A DNA stretch of 64,000 nt from Sphingorhabdus rigui (GTDB lineage Bacteria; Pseudomonadota; Alphaproteobacteria; Sphingomonadales; Sphingomonadaceae): positions 73,585 to 137,584 of the forward strand of contig NZ_JACIEA010000001.1 in assembly GCF_014196595.1 (NCBI RefSeq), read 5' to 3'. A program made the translations under genes and the position numbers. The notes beneath the pieces were generated by a model that did no database searches, was not told where the DNA came from, and worked only from the letters and a program-made list of their open reading frames with translations. Below, piece after piece: positions 17,100 through 24,904 of this stretch; position 1 is the first letter of the stretch; every line of letters starts with the position of its first letter.

Positions 17100-18382
17100 C
17101 CGCCATTCCCAAGATTGCACCGGAGCTTGCGGCGCATATCGTCGATCCGGTTGTATACGGGAATTGGCGTGCGTTGCTGGATACATTCGCCACACTTCGC
17201 CGGGATTCCCCCGTCGCAGTTGCTGAAATACCGGGCTATCGACCGTTTTGGGTCATCACCCGCCATGCCGACATATTGAAGATCAGCAAGGACAATGCGA
17301 CCTTTCTGAATAACCCCGCGACAGTCGTCGTTGCGCCTTTGATGGCCGAAATGTTTGTGGCGCATTTGATGAAGGGCAGCCCGCATCTGGTGAAGTCGTT
17401 GGTACAAATGGACGCGCCTGAGCATCCCAAATACCGACGGCTGACGCAGGATTGGTTCATGCCGGCAAATCTCAAGACGATAGAAAGCAATATTCGGGCG
17501 ATCGCGAAATCTGCCATCGACAAGATGCTGTCTATGGACGGAACATGTGATTTTGCACGCGACGTGGCGGCGATGTATCCCTTGCATGTCGTGATGGAAT
17601 TGCTTGGCGTTCCAGAGAGTGACGAGCCGTTGATGCTGAAGCTGACGCAAGAACTGTTCGGCGGGCAGGACCCGGATTTGAACCGGATGCGCGCGGCCAA
17701 TATCTCGCCGCAAGAAGCGACCGAGCTTATGGCGCAGACTGTCGCTGATTTTAACGCCTATTTTGAAGCGTTGGCACAGGACCGCCGCGCTAATCCGCGC
17801 AACGATCTGGCAACGATTATCGCCACCGGAACCATCGATGGCATGCCTATCCCTGACTATGAAAGCGCGGGCTATTACACCATCGTTGCGACGGCAGGGC
17901 ATGACACCACCTCGGCATCGACGGCTGGCGCGATGTGGGCCTTGGCACAGGACCCGGCGCAGTTTGCTAAAGTGAAGGCAGATCGCTCCTTACTTCCCGG
18001 TCTGATTGAAGAAGCGATACGGTGGACGACACCCGTTCAGCACTTCATGCGCACGGTCGGCGCGGACACGGAAGTCAGTGGCGTACCGATGAAAGCGGGC
18101 GATTGGCTGATGCTGTGCTATGTCTCGGGCAATTATGACGAATCCGTGTTCCCTGACCCGGAACGGTTTGATGCGGGACGCAGTCCCAACCGGCACATTT
18201 CCTTTGGATCCGGCGCGCATCAATGTCTGGGCTTGCATCTGGCGCGGCTAGAGATGAAGATATTATTCGAGGAACTGCTTGACCGTGTAGATTCGGTTGA
18301 ACTGGCTGGCGAACCCAAACGATCGCAATCGACGTTTGTGGGCGGCCCCAAAACTTTACCGCTGCGATTTGTGGCAGCTTGA
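17096..18382 (+). CDS. Cytochrome P450 (bacterial class I type)
   Basis: A 428-aa soluble P450. The I-helix has AGHDTTS near residue 267, ExxR appears as EEAIRW near 302, and the heme loop FGSGAHQCLG around 369-378 carries the Cys ligand. No membrane anchor is seen. The overall pattern recalls CYP108/CYP125/CYP142-like enzymes that hydroxylate terpenoid or steroid side chains, but the subfamily cannot be fixed by eye. It overlaps the ligase stop by ATGA. No ferredoxin or reductase gene is near, so electrons must come from partners encoded elsewhere. Confidence 0.92.
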   Translation: MTAIPKIAPELAAHIVDPVVYGNWRALLDTFATLRRDSPVAVAEIPGYRPFWVITRHADILKISKDNATFLNNPATVVVAPLMAEMFVAHLMKGSPHLVKSLVQMDAPEHPKYRRLTQDWFMPANLKTIESNIRAIAKSAIDKMLSMDGTCDFARDVAAMYPLHVVMELLGVPESDEPLMLKLTQELFGGQDPDLNRMRAANISPQEATELMAQTVADFNAYFEALAQDRRANPRNDLATIIATGTIDGMPIPDYESAGYYTIVATAGHDTTSASTAGAMWALAQDPAQFAKVKADRSLLPGLIEEAIRWTTPVQHFMRTVGADTEVSGVPMKAGDWLMLCYVSGNYDESVFPDPERFDAGRSPNRHISFGSGAHQCLGLHLARLEMKILFEELLDRVDSVELAGEPKRSQSTFVGGPKTLPLRFVAA

Positions 18383-18400
18383 ACGAAAGAGGATACTCTA

Positions 18401-19822
18401 ATGACCACGCAATATAAGAATCTGATCAACGGCGAACTGGTGGATAACGGCAAATGGATTGATGTCGTAAACCCCGCGACCGAGCAGGTCATTGGCCAAG
18501 TGCCCGATTGTGGTCAGGCAGATTTGGACAAGGCCGTTGCCGCCGCACGCGCCGCATTCCAGACTTGGAAGAAAACCAGCGTTGAAGAACGCCGCGCTTT
18601 GTTCGCCAAAATGGCCGATGTCATCAAAGCGAACAGCGACGAGCTGATGCGCTTGCTGACGTCTGAACAGGGCAAGCCACATATGCAGGCGGGCAGCGAG
18701 ATCGCCGGCTGCGTTGGCATGACGCGCGCATTGCCGATGTTGAACCTTGAAGAGAAAATTACGGAAGACAGCGACAAGCGCCTTAGCCGCACGCGCCGCG
18801 TTCCCGTGGGCGTGGTTGGCGGCATCGTGCCATGGAATTTCCCCGTGTTGATGGCGATCCAGAAAATTGTCCCGGCGCTTTTGTCCGGCTGCACCATGGT
18901 GCTGAAGCCTTCGCCATTCACGCCGCTGGCGACCTTGCGCCTCGCGGAACTGGTTGCGGGCGTATTCCCACCCGGCGTTTTGAACATCATCACCGGTGGC
19001 GACGCGTTGGGCCCATTGCTGACGTCGCATCCTGATATCGACAAGATTACCTTCACGGGTTCGACTGCCACGGGCAAGCGCGTGATGGAATCGGCGTCGA
19101 AGGATCTCAAGCGCATCACGCTTGAACTGGGCGGTAATGACGCGGCGATTGTTTTGCCCGATGCCGATGTATCCAAGGTGGCTGAAAAGCTGTTTTGGGC
19201 AAGCTTCTACAATGCAGGCCAAGTCTGCATCGCGGCCAAGCGTATCTACATTCACGAAGATATTTACGACGAATTGTCGGGCGCGATTGCGGCTTATGCC
19301 AAAGTGGTCAAGGTTGGCGATGGCGCCGAACAGGGCACAGCAATTGGCCCCATTCAGAACAAGCCGCAATATAAGCGCGTGCTTGAGCTGATTCAGGATG
19401 CCAAGGACAAGGGGTATAAGTTCCTCGCCGGCGGCGATCACGACCCATCCATCCCCGGCTATTTCGTGCCTGTAACCGTTCTCGACAACCCGCCCGAAGA
19501 TGCGCGGATTGTGGCCGAAGAACAGTTCGGACCCGTGATGCCATTGATGAAGTTTTCGACCATCAACGAAGTCATCAGCCGCGCCAATGCATCAGATTAC
19601 GGCCTTGCCGGTTCGATCTGGACCAGCAATCCCGAAGCTGCGGTCGAAGTGGCCGAGCAGCTGGAAACCGGAACGGTGTGGATTAACGAATCCATGCACC
19701 TTGCCCCCAATGCACCATTTGCTGGACATAAGCAGTCCGGCTTTGGCGCGGAATTGGGCGAAGAAGGTTTGCTTGAGTTCACCTACCCGCAAGTGATCAC
19801 AATCGCCCGCGAAGCGGCGTAA
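18401..19822 (+). CDS. Aldehyde dehydrogenase
   Basis: A 473-aa NAD(P)-dependent aldehyde dehydrogenase. It has VPWNFPVLM (about 144-152), the GSTATGK cofactor loop near 223, the general base Glu in LELGGND near 244, and the nucleophile Cys in NAGQVCIA near 278. It begins 18 bp after the P450 stop with a GAAAGAGGA ribosome site. A logical role is oxidation of the aldehyde formed from the P450 product to the acid used by the CoA ligase. No alcohol dehydrogenase other than the SDR at 21291 is present in the cluster. Confidence 0.92.
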   Translation: MTTQYKNLINGELVDNGKWIDVVNPATEQVIGQVPDCGQADLDKAVAAARAAFQTWKKTSVEERRALFAKMADVIKANSDELMRLLTSEQGKPHMQAGSEIAGCVGMTRALPMLNLEEKITEDSDKRLSRTRRVPVGVVGGIVPWNFPVLMAIQKIVPALLSGCTMVLKPSPFTPLATLRLAELVAGVFPPGVLNIITGGDALGPLLTSHPDIDKITFTGSTATGKRVMESASKDLKRITLELGGNDAAIVLPDADVSKVAEKLFWASFYNAGQVCIAAKRIYIHEDIYDELSGAIAAYAKVVKVGDGAEQGTAIGPIQNKPQYKRVLELIQDAKDKGYKFLAGGDHDPSIPGYFVPVTVLDNPPEDARIVAEEQFGPVMPLMKFSTINEVISRANASDYGLAGSIWTSNPEAAVEVAEQLETGTVWINESMHLAPNAPFAGHKQSGFGAELGEEGLLEFTYPQVITIAREAA

Positions 19823-19840
19823 AGTATATATTCCAGGCGT

Positions 19841-19915
19841 CGTCATGCTGAACTTGTTTCAGCATCTTACTTTGGAACGCACGAAGTAAGACCCTGAAAC
19901 AAGTTCAGGGTGACG
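19841..19915. repeat. REP-like palindromic doublet, copy A
   Basis: Two palindromic units, GTCATGCTGAACTTGTTTCA-type at 19842-19869 and an inverted ACCCTGAAACAAGTTCAGGG-type unit at 19887-19914, flank a 17-bp spacer and can fold as one long hairpin. The same doublet, with the two unit types swapped, occurs at 21192-21269. It fills the gap between the aldehyde dehydrogenase and thiolase genes. Confidence 0.85.
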
Positions 19916-19964
19916 ATTGCTTAAGACACCACAGCCAATCGTACTTGACTCTCCCCTTCCAAAG

Positions 19965-19982
19965 TTTAATCGTCTGATTAAA
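19965..19982. promoter_or_regulatory. 18-bp palindrome, copy 2 of putative TetR operator
   Basis: TTTAATC-GTCT-GATTAAA is perfectly symmetric in its seven-base arms. It lies 22 bp before the thiolase ATG, just ahead of the AGGAGAG ribosome site. It matches the sites at 13518 and 24871. Confidence 0.65.
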
Positions 19983-20004
19983 TTTGAACAACAGGAGAGA
20001 GAAA

Positions 20005-21174
20005 ATGGCAGACGCTTATATTGTGGATGCGGTTCGTACCGCTGGTGGCCGCCGCGGTGGTAAGCTTGCGGGCGTTCACCCCGTCGATTTGGGCGCTGCC
20101 GTGCTCGATTCCATTGCCGACCGTAACGATTTCGATCCTGCGGCGATTGAAGACGTCATCATGGGTTGCGTCATGCAAGGCGGCGAACAAGCCGGCGATG
20201 TCGGCCGCAATATCGTTCTGGCATCGCGTCTGCCCAATTCGATCCCATCGGTCAGCATCGACCGCCAGTGCGGATCATCGCAGCAATCGATGATGTTCGC
20301 GGCGCAAGGCGTCATGTCGGGCACGCAGGACATTGTGCTCGCCGCCGGTATCGAAAGCATGACGCGTGTCCCCATGGGTTCGACGTCGATGCTGTTCAAG
20401 AAAGAAGGCATGGGCACCTATAAGAGCCCGCGGCTCGAAGAAGCCTATCCCGGCATCATGTTCAGCCAGTTCATGGGCGCTGAAATGCTCGTGAAGAAAT
20501 ATGGTTTTACCCGCGAAGACCTTGACCAATTCGCGCTGGAATCCCACCAAAAAGCTATCGCTGCGACGCAAAATGGCGCCTTTGCCAATGAAATCGTCGG
20601 CATCGAAGTCGATACGCCAGAAGGCAAGATTGTCCACAATAGCGATGAAGGCATCCGCTATGATGCAACTTTTGAAAGCCTGTCGGGCGTCAAGTTGCTT
20701 CAAGAAGGCGGTTCCATCACGGCTGCGAATGCCAGCCAGATTTGTGATGGGGCTTCGGCCGTTCTGATCGTGTCTGAAAAGGCGCTGAAAGAACATGGTC
20801 TCACCCCGCGCGCGCGCATCGTCAATTTGACCGTGACCGCTGGCGACCCCGTCATCATGTTGGAAGAGCCCTTGTTCGCGACCGACCGTGCGTTCCAGCG
20901 TTCGGGCATGAAAATGTCGGACATTGACCTGTATGAAGTGAACGAAGCGTTCGCACCTGTGCCACTCGCTTGGTTGAAGCATACCGGCGGTGACCGTTCG
21001 AAAATCAACGTTCATGGTGGCGCGATCGCATTGGGCCATCCGCTTGGCGCATCGGGCACGAAGCTGATGGCGACATTGCTGAATGCGCTTGAAGCACGTG
21101 GCGGCAAATATGGTTTGCAGACGATGTGTGAAGGCGGCGGTCAGGCCAACGTTACGATCATCGAGCGGGTATAA
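20005..21174 (+). CDS. Acetyl-CoA acyltransferase (thiolase)
   Basis: A 389-aa classical thiolase. The nucleophile Cys is in SIDRQCGSSQQS (about residue 88), the catalytic His in GGAIALGHPLGASG (about 345), and the second Cys in QTMCEGGGQAN (about 377). It cleaves a 3-ketoacyl-CoA with CoA. The ATG at 20005 follows AGGAGAG by a normal distance; an in-frame ATG at 19984 is upstream of that site and was rejected. It is flanked on both sides by REP-like doublets and preceded by palindrome copy 2, so it probably starts its own transcript. Confidence 0.94.
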   Translation: MADAYIVDAVRTAGGRRGGKLAGVHPVDLGAAVLDSIADRNDFDPAAIEDVIMGCVMQGGEQAGDVGRNIVLASRLPNSIPSVSIDRQCGSSQQSMMFAAQGVMSGTQDIVLAAGIESMTRVPMGSTSMLFKKEGMGTYKSPRLEEAYPGIMFSQFMGAEMLVKKYGFTREDLDQFALESHQKAIAATQNGAFANEIVGIEVDTPEGKIVHNSDEGIRYDATFESLSGVKLLQEGGSITAANASQICDGASAVLIVSEKALKEHGLTPRARIVNLTVTAGDPVIMLEEPLFATDRAFQRSGMKMSDIDLYEVNEAFAPVPLAWLKHTGGDRSKINVHGGAIALGHPLGASGTKLMATLLNALEARGGKYGLQTMCEGGGQANVTIIERV

Positions 21175-21191
21175 CGATTAGTCATCCACTA

Positions 21192-21269
21192 CCGTCACCC
21201 TGAACTTGTTTCAGGGTCTTAATTTCCACCGTCAAAAAGTAAGATGCTGAAACAAGTTCAGCATGACGG
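21192..21269. repeat. REP-like palindromic doublet, copy B
   Basis: CCGTCACCCTGAACTTGTTT-type unit (21192-21221) and an inverted GTAAGATGCTGAAACAAGTT-type unit (21239-21269) make a long hairpin. The unit order is the reverse of copy A at 19841. It lies in the gap between the thiolase and SDR genes and ends about 20 bp before the SDR start. Confidence 0.85.
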
Positions 21270-21290
21270 TTAAAACGATCAGGAGTATTT

Positions 21291-22073
21291 ATGAAACTGG
21301 ATTCAACAGTCGCAGCAGTCGTCACCGGCGGCGCATCGGGCCTTGGTGAGGCAACCGCCCGCGCGTTGGCCGCAAAGGGTGTGAAGGTCGCCATCTTTGA
21401 TTTGCAGGCCGACAAGGGCGAGGCACTTGCAGCCGAAATCGGCGGTGTATTTTGCAACGTCAATGTGACCAGCGATGAAAGCGTCGATGCCGGTTTCGCC
21501 AAGGCGCGCGCTGCGCATGGTCAGGAACGCATTTTGGTCAACTGTGCCGGCACAGGCAACGCGGCGAAGACCGCAAGCCGTTCGAAGGAAGACGGATCGA
21601 TCAAGCATTTCCCGCTCGATGCCTTTGACCGCATCATCCAGATCAACTTGGTCGGCACGTTCCGCTGCATCGCCAAGTCGGCAGCGGGCATGTTGACGCT
21701 GGAGCCCATGGAAGATGGCGAACGCGGCGCGATGGTCAACACCGCCTCTGTTGCCGCTGAAGACGGCCAGATGGGTCAGGCAGCCTATTCCGCATCAAAG
21801 GGCGGCGTTGTCGGCATGACTTTGCCAATCGCACGCGACCTGATGAGCGAAGGCATTCGCGTCAACACGATTCTGCCGGGCATCTTTAACACGCCATTGA
21901 TGAACGGCGCGCCTCAGGCGGTGAAAGATGCGCTTGCTGCGTCGGTTCCATTCCCGAAACGCCTCGGCCATCCGCACGAGTTCGCGCAGGTCGCCATGAC
22001 CATGATCGAATGCGGCTATTTCAACGGCGAAGACGTCCGCATCGACGGCGCCATCCGTATGGCACCGCGTTGA
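21291..22073 (+). CDS. Short-chain dehydrogenase, 3-hydroxyacyl-CoA dehydrogenase type
   Basis: A 260-aa classical SDR. The TGGASGLG nucleotide loop is at about 12-19, an Asp after the second strand (IFDLQ) marks NAD preference, NCAG is near 84, and the catalytic Ser, Tyr and Lys are in NTASVAA and YSASKGG (about 165-171). The pattern matches HSD10/type II 3-hydroxyacyl-CoA dehydrogenases. It would oxidise the 3-hydroxyacyl-CoA made by the hydratases. An AGGAG ribosome site precedes it, and it ends four bases before the second hydratase gene. Confidence 0.88.
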   Translation: MKLDSTVAAVVTGGASGLGEATARALAAKGVKVAIFDLQADKGEALAAEIGGVFCNVNVTSDESVDAGFAKARAAHGQERILVNCAGTGNAAKTASRSKEDGSIKHFPLDAFDRIIQINLVGTFRCIAKSAAGMLTLEPMEDGERGAMVNTASVAAEDGQMGQAAYSASKGGVVGMTLPIARDLMSEGIRVNTILPGIFNTPLMNGAPQAVKDALAASVPFPKRLGHPHEFAQVAMTMIECGYFNGEDVRIDGAIRMAPR

Positions 22074-22077
22074 TCGC

Positions 22078-22950
22078 ATGACCGCGTTCACCCAAATCCT
22101 TTATGATGTCGCAGATGGCATTGCGACCATCACGATGCATCGTCCCGAAAAGATGAATGCGTTTACAAATGTGATGATGCGCGAAATGTGTGCGGCATTT
22201 GATTTGGTGGACGCGGATGATGCGGTGCGCGCCGTCATCGTAACGGGTTCGGGTGACCGTGCATTTTGTGCAGGGGCCGATCTGACACCCGAGGGTGGCG
22301 GTGACGTGTTCGCGAGCCGGTCCGAAGTCGAAACGCTTTCCGATGAACGTGTACGCGATTCCGGTGGCCGGTTAACGCTGCGGATTTTCCAATGCAAAAA
22401 GCCTGTCATTGGCGCGATCAACGGCGCTGCGGTCGGCATTGGCGCGACCATGCAACTGCCCATGGACTTCCGCTTGGCCAGTGACACCGCACGATTTGGC
22501 TTTGTTTTTGCGCGTCGCGGGATTGTGCCGGAGGCTGCCTCAAGCTGGTTCTTGCCGCGGCTGGTGGGCATGCAACAGGCGCTGGAATGGTGCATGACGG
22601 GCCGGGTTTTCAACGCGGCGGAGGCACTTCAGGGTGGGCTAGTGCGTTCCATTCATGCGCCTGCAGACGTGATGGACGCAGCGCGGGCATTGGCCCGCGA
22701 AATCGCCGACAACACCGCGCCAGTGTCGATTGCCCTCACGCGGGCGATGTTGTGGCGGCTGTCCGCTGCGGAACATCCTATGGCCGCGCATCAGATTGAC
22801 AGCCGTGCGATTTACCGCCGGTCACGCTCAGGCGACGCAAAGGAAGGCATTTCCAGCTTCCTTGAAAAGCGGCCACCCGTTTATCCCGATAAAGTTTCCG
22901 CAGATATGCCGGACTTCTTCCCTTGGTGGGATGAACCTGTTTATAAGTAA
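22078..22950 (+). CDS. Enoyl-CoA hydratase/isomerase (second crotonase)
   Basis: A 290-aa crotonase, longer than the copy at 14813. The oxyanion segments are GDRAFCAGADLTPEG (about 58-72) and GAINGAAVGIGATMQLPMDFRLA. The position normally holding the first catalytic Glu is Ala/Thr (VGIGATMQL). The second is kept in a FARRGIVPEAASSWFL segment. This suggests isomerase, hydrolase or a specialised reaction rather than plain hydration. It starts four bases after the SDR stop, so the two are probably co-translated. Confidence 0.86.
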   Translation: MTAFTQILYDVADGIATITMHRPEKMNAFTNVMMREMCAAFDLVDADDAVRAVIVTGSGDRAFCAGADLTPEGGGDVFASRSEVETLSDERVRDSGGRLTLRIFQCKKPVIGAINGAAVGIGATMQLPMDFRLASDTARFGFVFARRGIVPEAASSWFLPRLVGMQQALEWCMTGRVFNAAEALQGGLVRSIHAPADVMDAARALAREIADNTAPVSIALTRAMLWRLSAAEHPMAAHQIDSRAIYRRSRSGDAKEGISSFLEKRPPVYPDKVSADMPDFFPWWDEPVYK

Positions 22951-22969
22951 CCCGACGTAAACGGGGAGT

Positions 22970-23617
22970 ATGGCACCAATGGCCACGACGGGACCAAAGC
23001 TGGTGAATGAAGCGGGCGATAATGCAAAAGCGCGCGACCAGCTTATTGAAGCGGCAAGCCAGATCATGCGTGAGGGCGATACCATCGACCTTTCGCTATC
23101 GGAACTGTCGCTTCGTGCAGGCCTGAACAGTGCATTGGTCAAATATTATTTCGGCAACAAAAACGGCTTGATGCTGGCGCTGCTTGATCGCGACATGGGC
23201 AATATCGTTCTCAGTCTTGGCGCGTTGCTCGCAAAAGACATACCGCCGGAAGACAAATTGCGCATCCACATCGGTGCCGTCATCGACACATATTATGCGT
23301 TCCCTTATCTGAACCGTCTGTTGATGCGCATGGTGCGTGACAGCGCGCCGGTTGAAGCGGCCCGTATCGCGGACCTGTATCTGAAGCCTATTTCAAAGGT
23401 GTATGACGCGCTGATCGCCGAAGGCGTAAAGGCGGGAAAATTCCGCAAGCTTGATCCGCAGTTTTTCTACTTCACCGTAACGGGCGCAGCTGACCGATTT
23501 TATTCGTCACGCTTGGTGTTGCGCCACTGTTATAATCAGGACGATTTTAACGAAAATATGCGCGACGCCTATCGCGAGCACAGCATCGACCTGATTATGC
23601 GTGGGCTGCTGGTTTAG
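22970..23617 (+). CDS. TetR-family transcriptional regulator
   Basis: A 215-aa TetR-type regulator, last in the plus-strand run. The N-terminal helix-turn-helix lies at about residues 38-70 (LSELSLRAGLNSALVKYYFGN), followed by an all-helical ligand domain. GGGGAG is too near the ATG at 22970 and better spaced for the ATG at 22979, so the protein may be three residues shorter. It is the only regulator in the cluster and the natural candidate to bind the TTTAA-N8-TTAAR palindromes at 13518, 19965 and 24871. Its inducer is probably an acyl-CoA of the pathway (inference). Confidence 0.88.
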   Translation: MAPMATTGPKLVNEAGDNAKARDQLIEAASQIMREGDTIDLSLSELSLRAGLNSALVKYYFGNKNGLMLALLDRDMGNIVLSLGALLAKDIPPEDKLRIHIGAVIDTYYAFPYLNRLLMRMVRDSAPVEAARIADLYLKPISKVYDALIAEGVKAGKFRKLDPQFFYFTVTGAADRFYSSRLVLRHCYNQDDFNENMRDAYREHSIDLIMRGLLV

Positions 23618-23638
23618 GGCTGGACTGAGCCGCGCGCC

Positions 23639-24832
23639 TCACAGCCCCAACGCGGCCCTAATTTCATCACCATCGGCATCCAGCATCGGCGGATGCGCAT
23701 AGTTGGACGCTGGCGTTCCGGCATAATGCACCGGGTGCTTCATCGATCGATATGTGCCGATATCGGGCGACTCCAGCTCTTCGAAAAAGCCGACGTCGGC
23801 CAGATGCGGATCGGTGAGGACATCCGCCATGCGGTTATATTTCATCGCCGGGATGTCATGCTCGGCCAACAGGTCAAGCCATTCGGCGGTGGTGCGCAGC
23901 GCGCTGACTTCTTCGATCAGCGCGTATAAGTCGCCCGTGTGCTTTGTACGCTCCTGATAGGTCGCGAAACGCGGGTCGTCGAACACGTTGGGCCTGCCGC
24001 CCAGTTCAAAAAACTTCGCCCATTGCCGGTCATTATAGGGGACGATCGCGATGAAGCTGTCCTTGGTCGGATATGGCCGCCGGCGGGGGTTTACCGAACG
24101 CGTATAGCCCATACGGCCATTGCCGGGGATGAAGGTTTCGCCCCATAGATTTTCGACCATGTTGAACCAGGTGAAGCATTCGAACATGGGCACCTGAACA
24201 AATTGTCCGCCTTGCCCGCCTGCACGTGCAAGCAATGCTGCCATGGTTGCATTGGCCGCGAACAGACCGCTGACTTTATCCGCGACAAGGCTGGGCGAAT
24301 AGGTTGGGCGGCCACCATCGCGCTGCTCGCTTAAGGCGGCAAAGCCGGAAGCCGCCTGAATCAGGTCGTCATAAGCCTGCCGCTCGCCATAAGCGCCGCC
24401 CGCTCCAAATCCGGCGCAGTGGACATAGACGATATTGGGGTTAATCGCCTTGACCGCCTCATAGCCAAAACCCAGTCGTTCGACCCCTGCCATGCGGACA
24501 TTATGGATGAAGACATCGGCCTCCTCCAACAACGCTTCGAGAACGGCTTTGTCCTCCGGCTTTTTGATGTTGAGGTTGATGGCTTTTTTGTTGCGGTTGA
24601 GCGCGGTGAAAATGGGCCCATGCTGCTTGCTGGGCGAATCACCGCCATGGCGCATCAAGTCGCCGGGTGTGTTGCCCTCGCTATTTTCGATTTTAATGAC
24701 CTCCGCGCCAAGGTCGGCCAATTGCACGGTGGCATAAGGCCCAAGGACAACCGTGGCCATGTCGACAACCTTAATCCCTTTCAACGGACCGGTTGGTTCT
24801 TTGTCCCACGTCAATTTCGGCCATTTCGCCAT
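23639..24832 (-). CDS. CaiB/BaiF family CoA-transferase
   Basis: A 397-aa class III CoA-transferase. It has the N-terminal LKGIKVVDMATVVLGPYATVQ-like segment, GAEVIKIENSEGNTPGD, LNRNKKAINLN, and the catalytic Asp in AYDDLIQAASG (about residue 168). These enzymes move CoA between acids by a mixed-anhydride route; relatives include alpha-methylacyl-CoA racemase. The ATG at 24832 has AAGGAGA eight bases upstream. It is divergent from the thiolase-like gene with palindrome copy 3 in the shared gap, and convergent with the TetR gene. Confidence 0.9.
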   Translation of the reverse strand: MAKWPKLTWDKEPTGPLKGIKVVDMATVVLGPYATVQLADLGAEVIKIENSEGNTPGDLMRHGGDSPSKQHGPIFTALNRNKKAINLNIKKPEDKAVLEALLEEADVFIHNVRMAGVERLGFGYEAVKAINPNIVYVHCAGFGAGGAYGERQAYDDLIQAASGFAALSEQRDGGRPTYSPSLVADKVSGLFAANATMAALLARAGGQGGQFVQVPMFECFTWFNMVENLWGETFIPGNGRMGYTRSVNPRRRPYPTKDSFIAIVPYNDRQWAKFFELGGRPNVFDDPRFATYQERTKHTGDLYALIEEVSALRTTAEWLDLLAEHDIPAMKYNRMADVLTDPHLADVGFFEELESPDIGTYRSMKHPVHYAGTPASNYAHPPMLDADGDEIRAALGL

Positions 24833-24870
24833 GTGCGCTCTCCTTATCTCTTGCATCGACTGCTAGCATA

Positions 24871-24888
24871 TTTAAGCGTGCAGTTAAG
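24871..24888. promoter_or_regulatory. 18-bp palindrome, copy 3 of putative TetR operator
   Basis: TTTAAGCGTGCAGTTAAG keeps the TTTAA-N8-TTAAR form and the CG at positions 7-8 seen in copies 1 and 2, though its symmetry is weaker. It lies in the 72-bp gap between the divergent CoA-transferase and thiolase-like genes, where it could control both. Confidence 0.5.
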
Positions 24889-24904
24889 AGATAATCGGGA
24901 GTGA

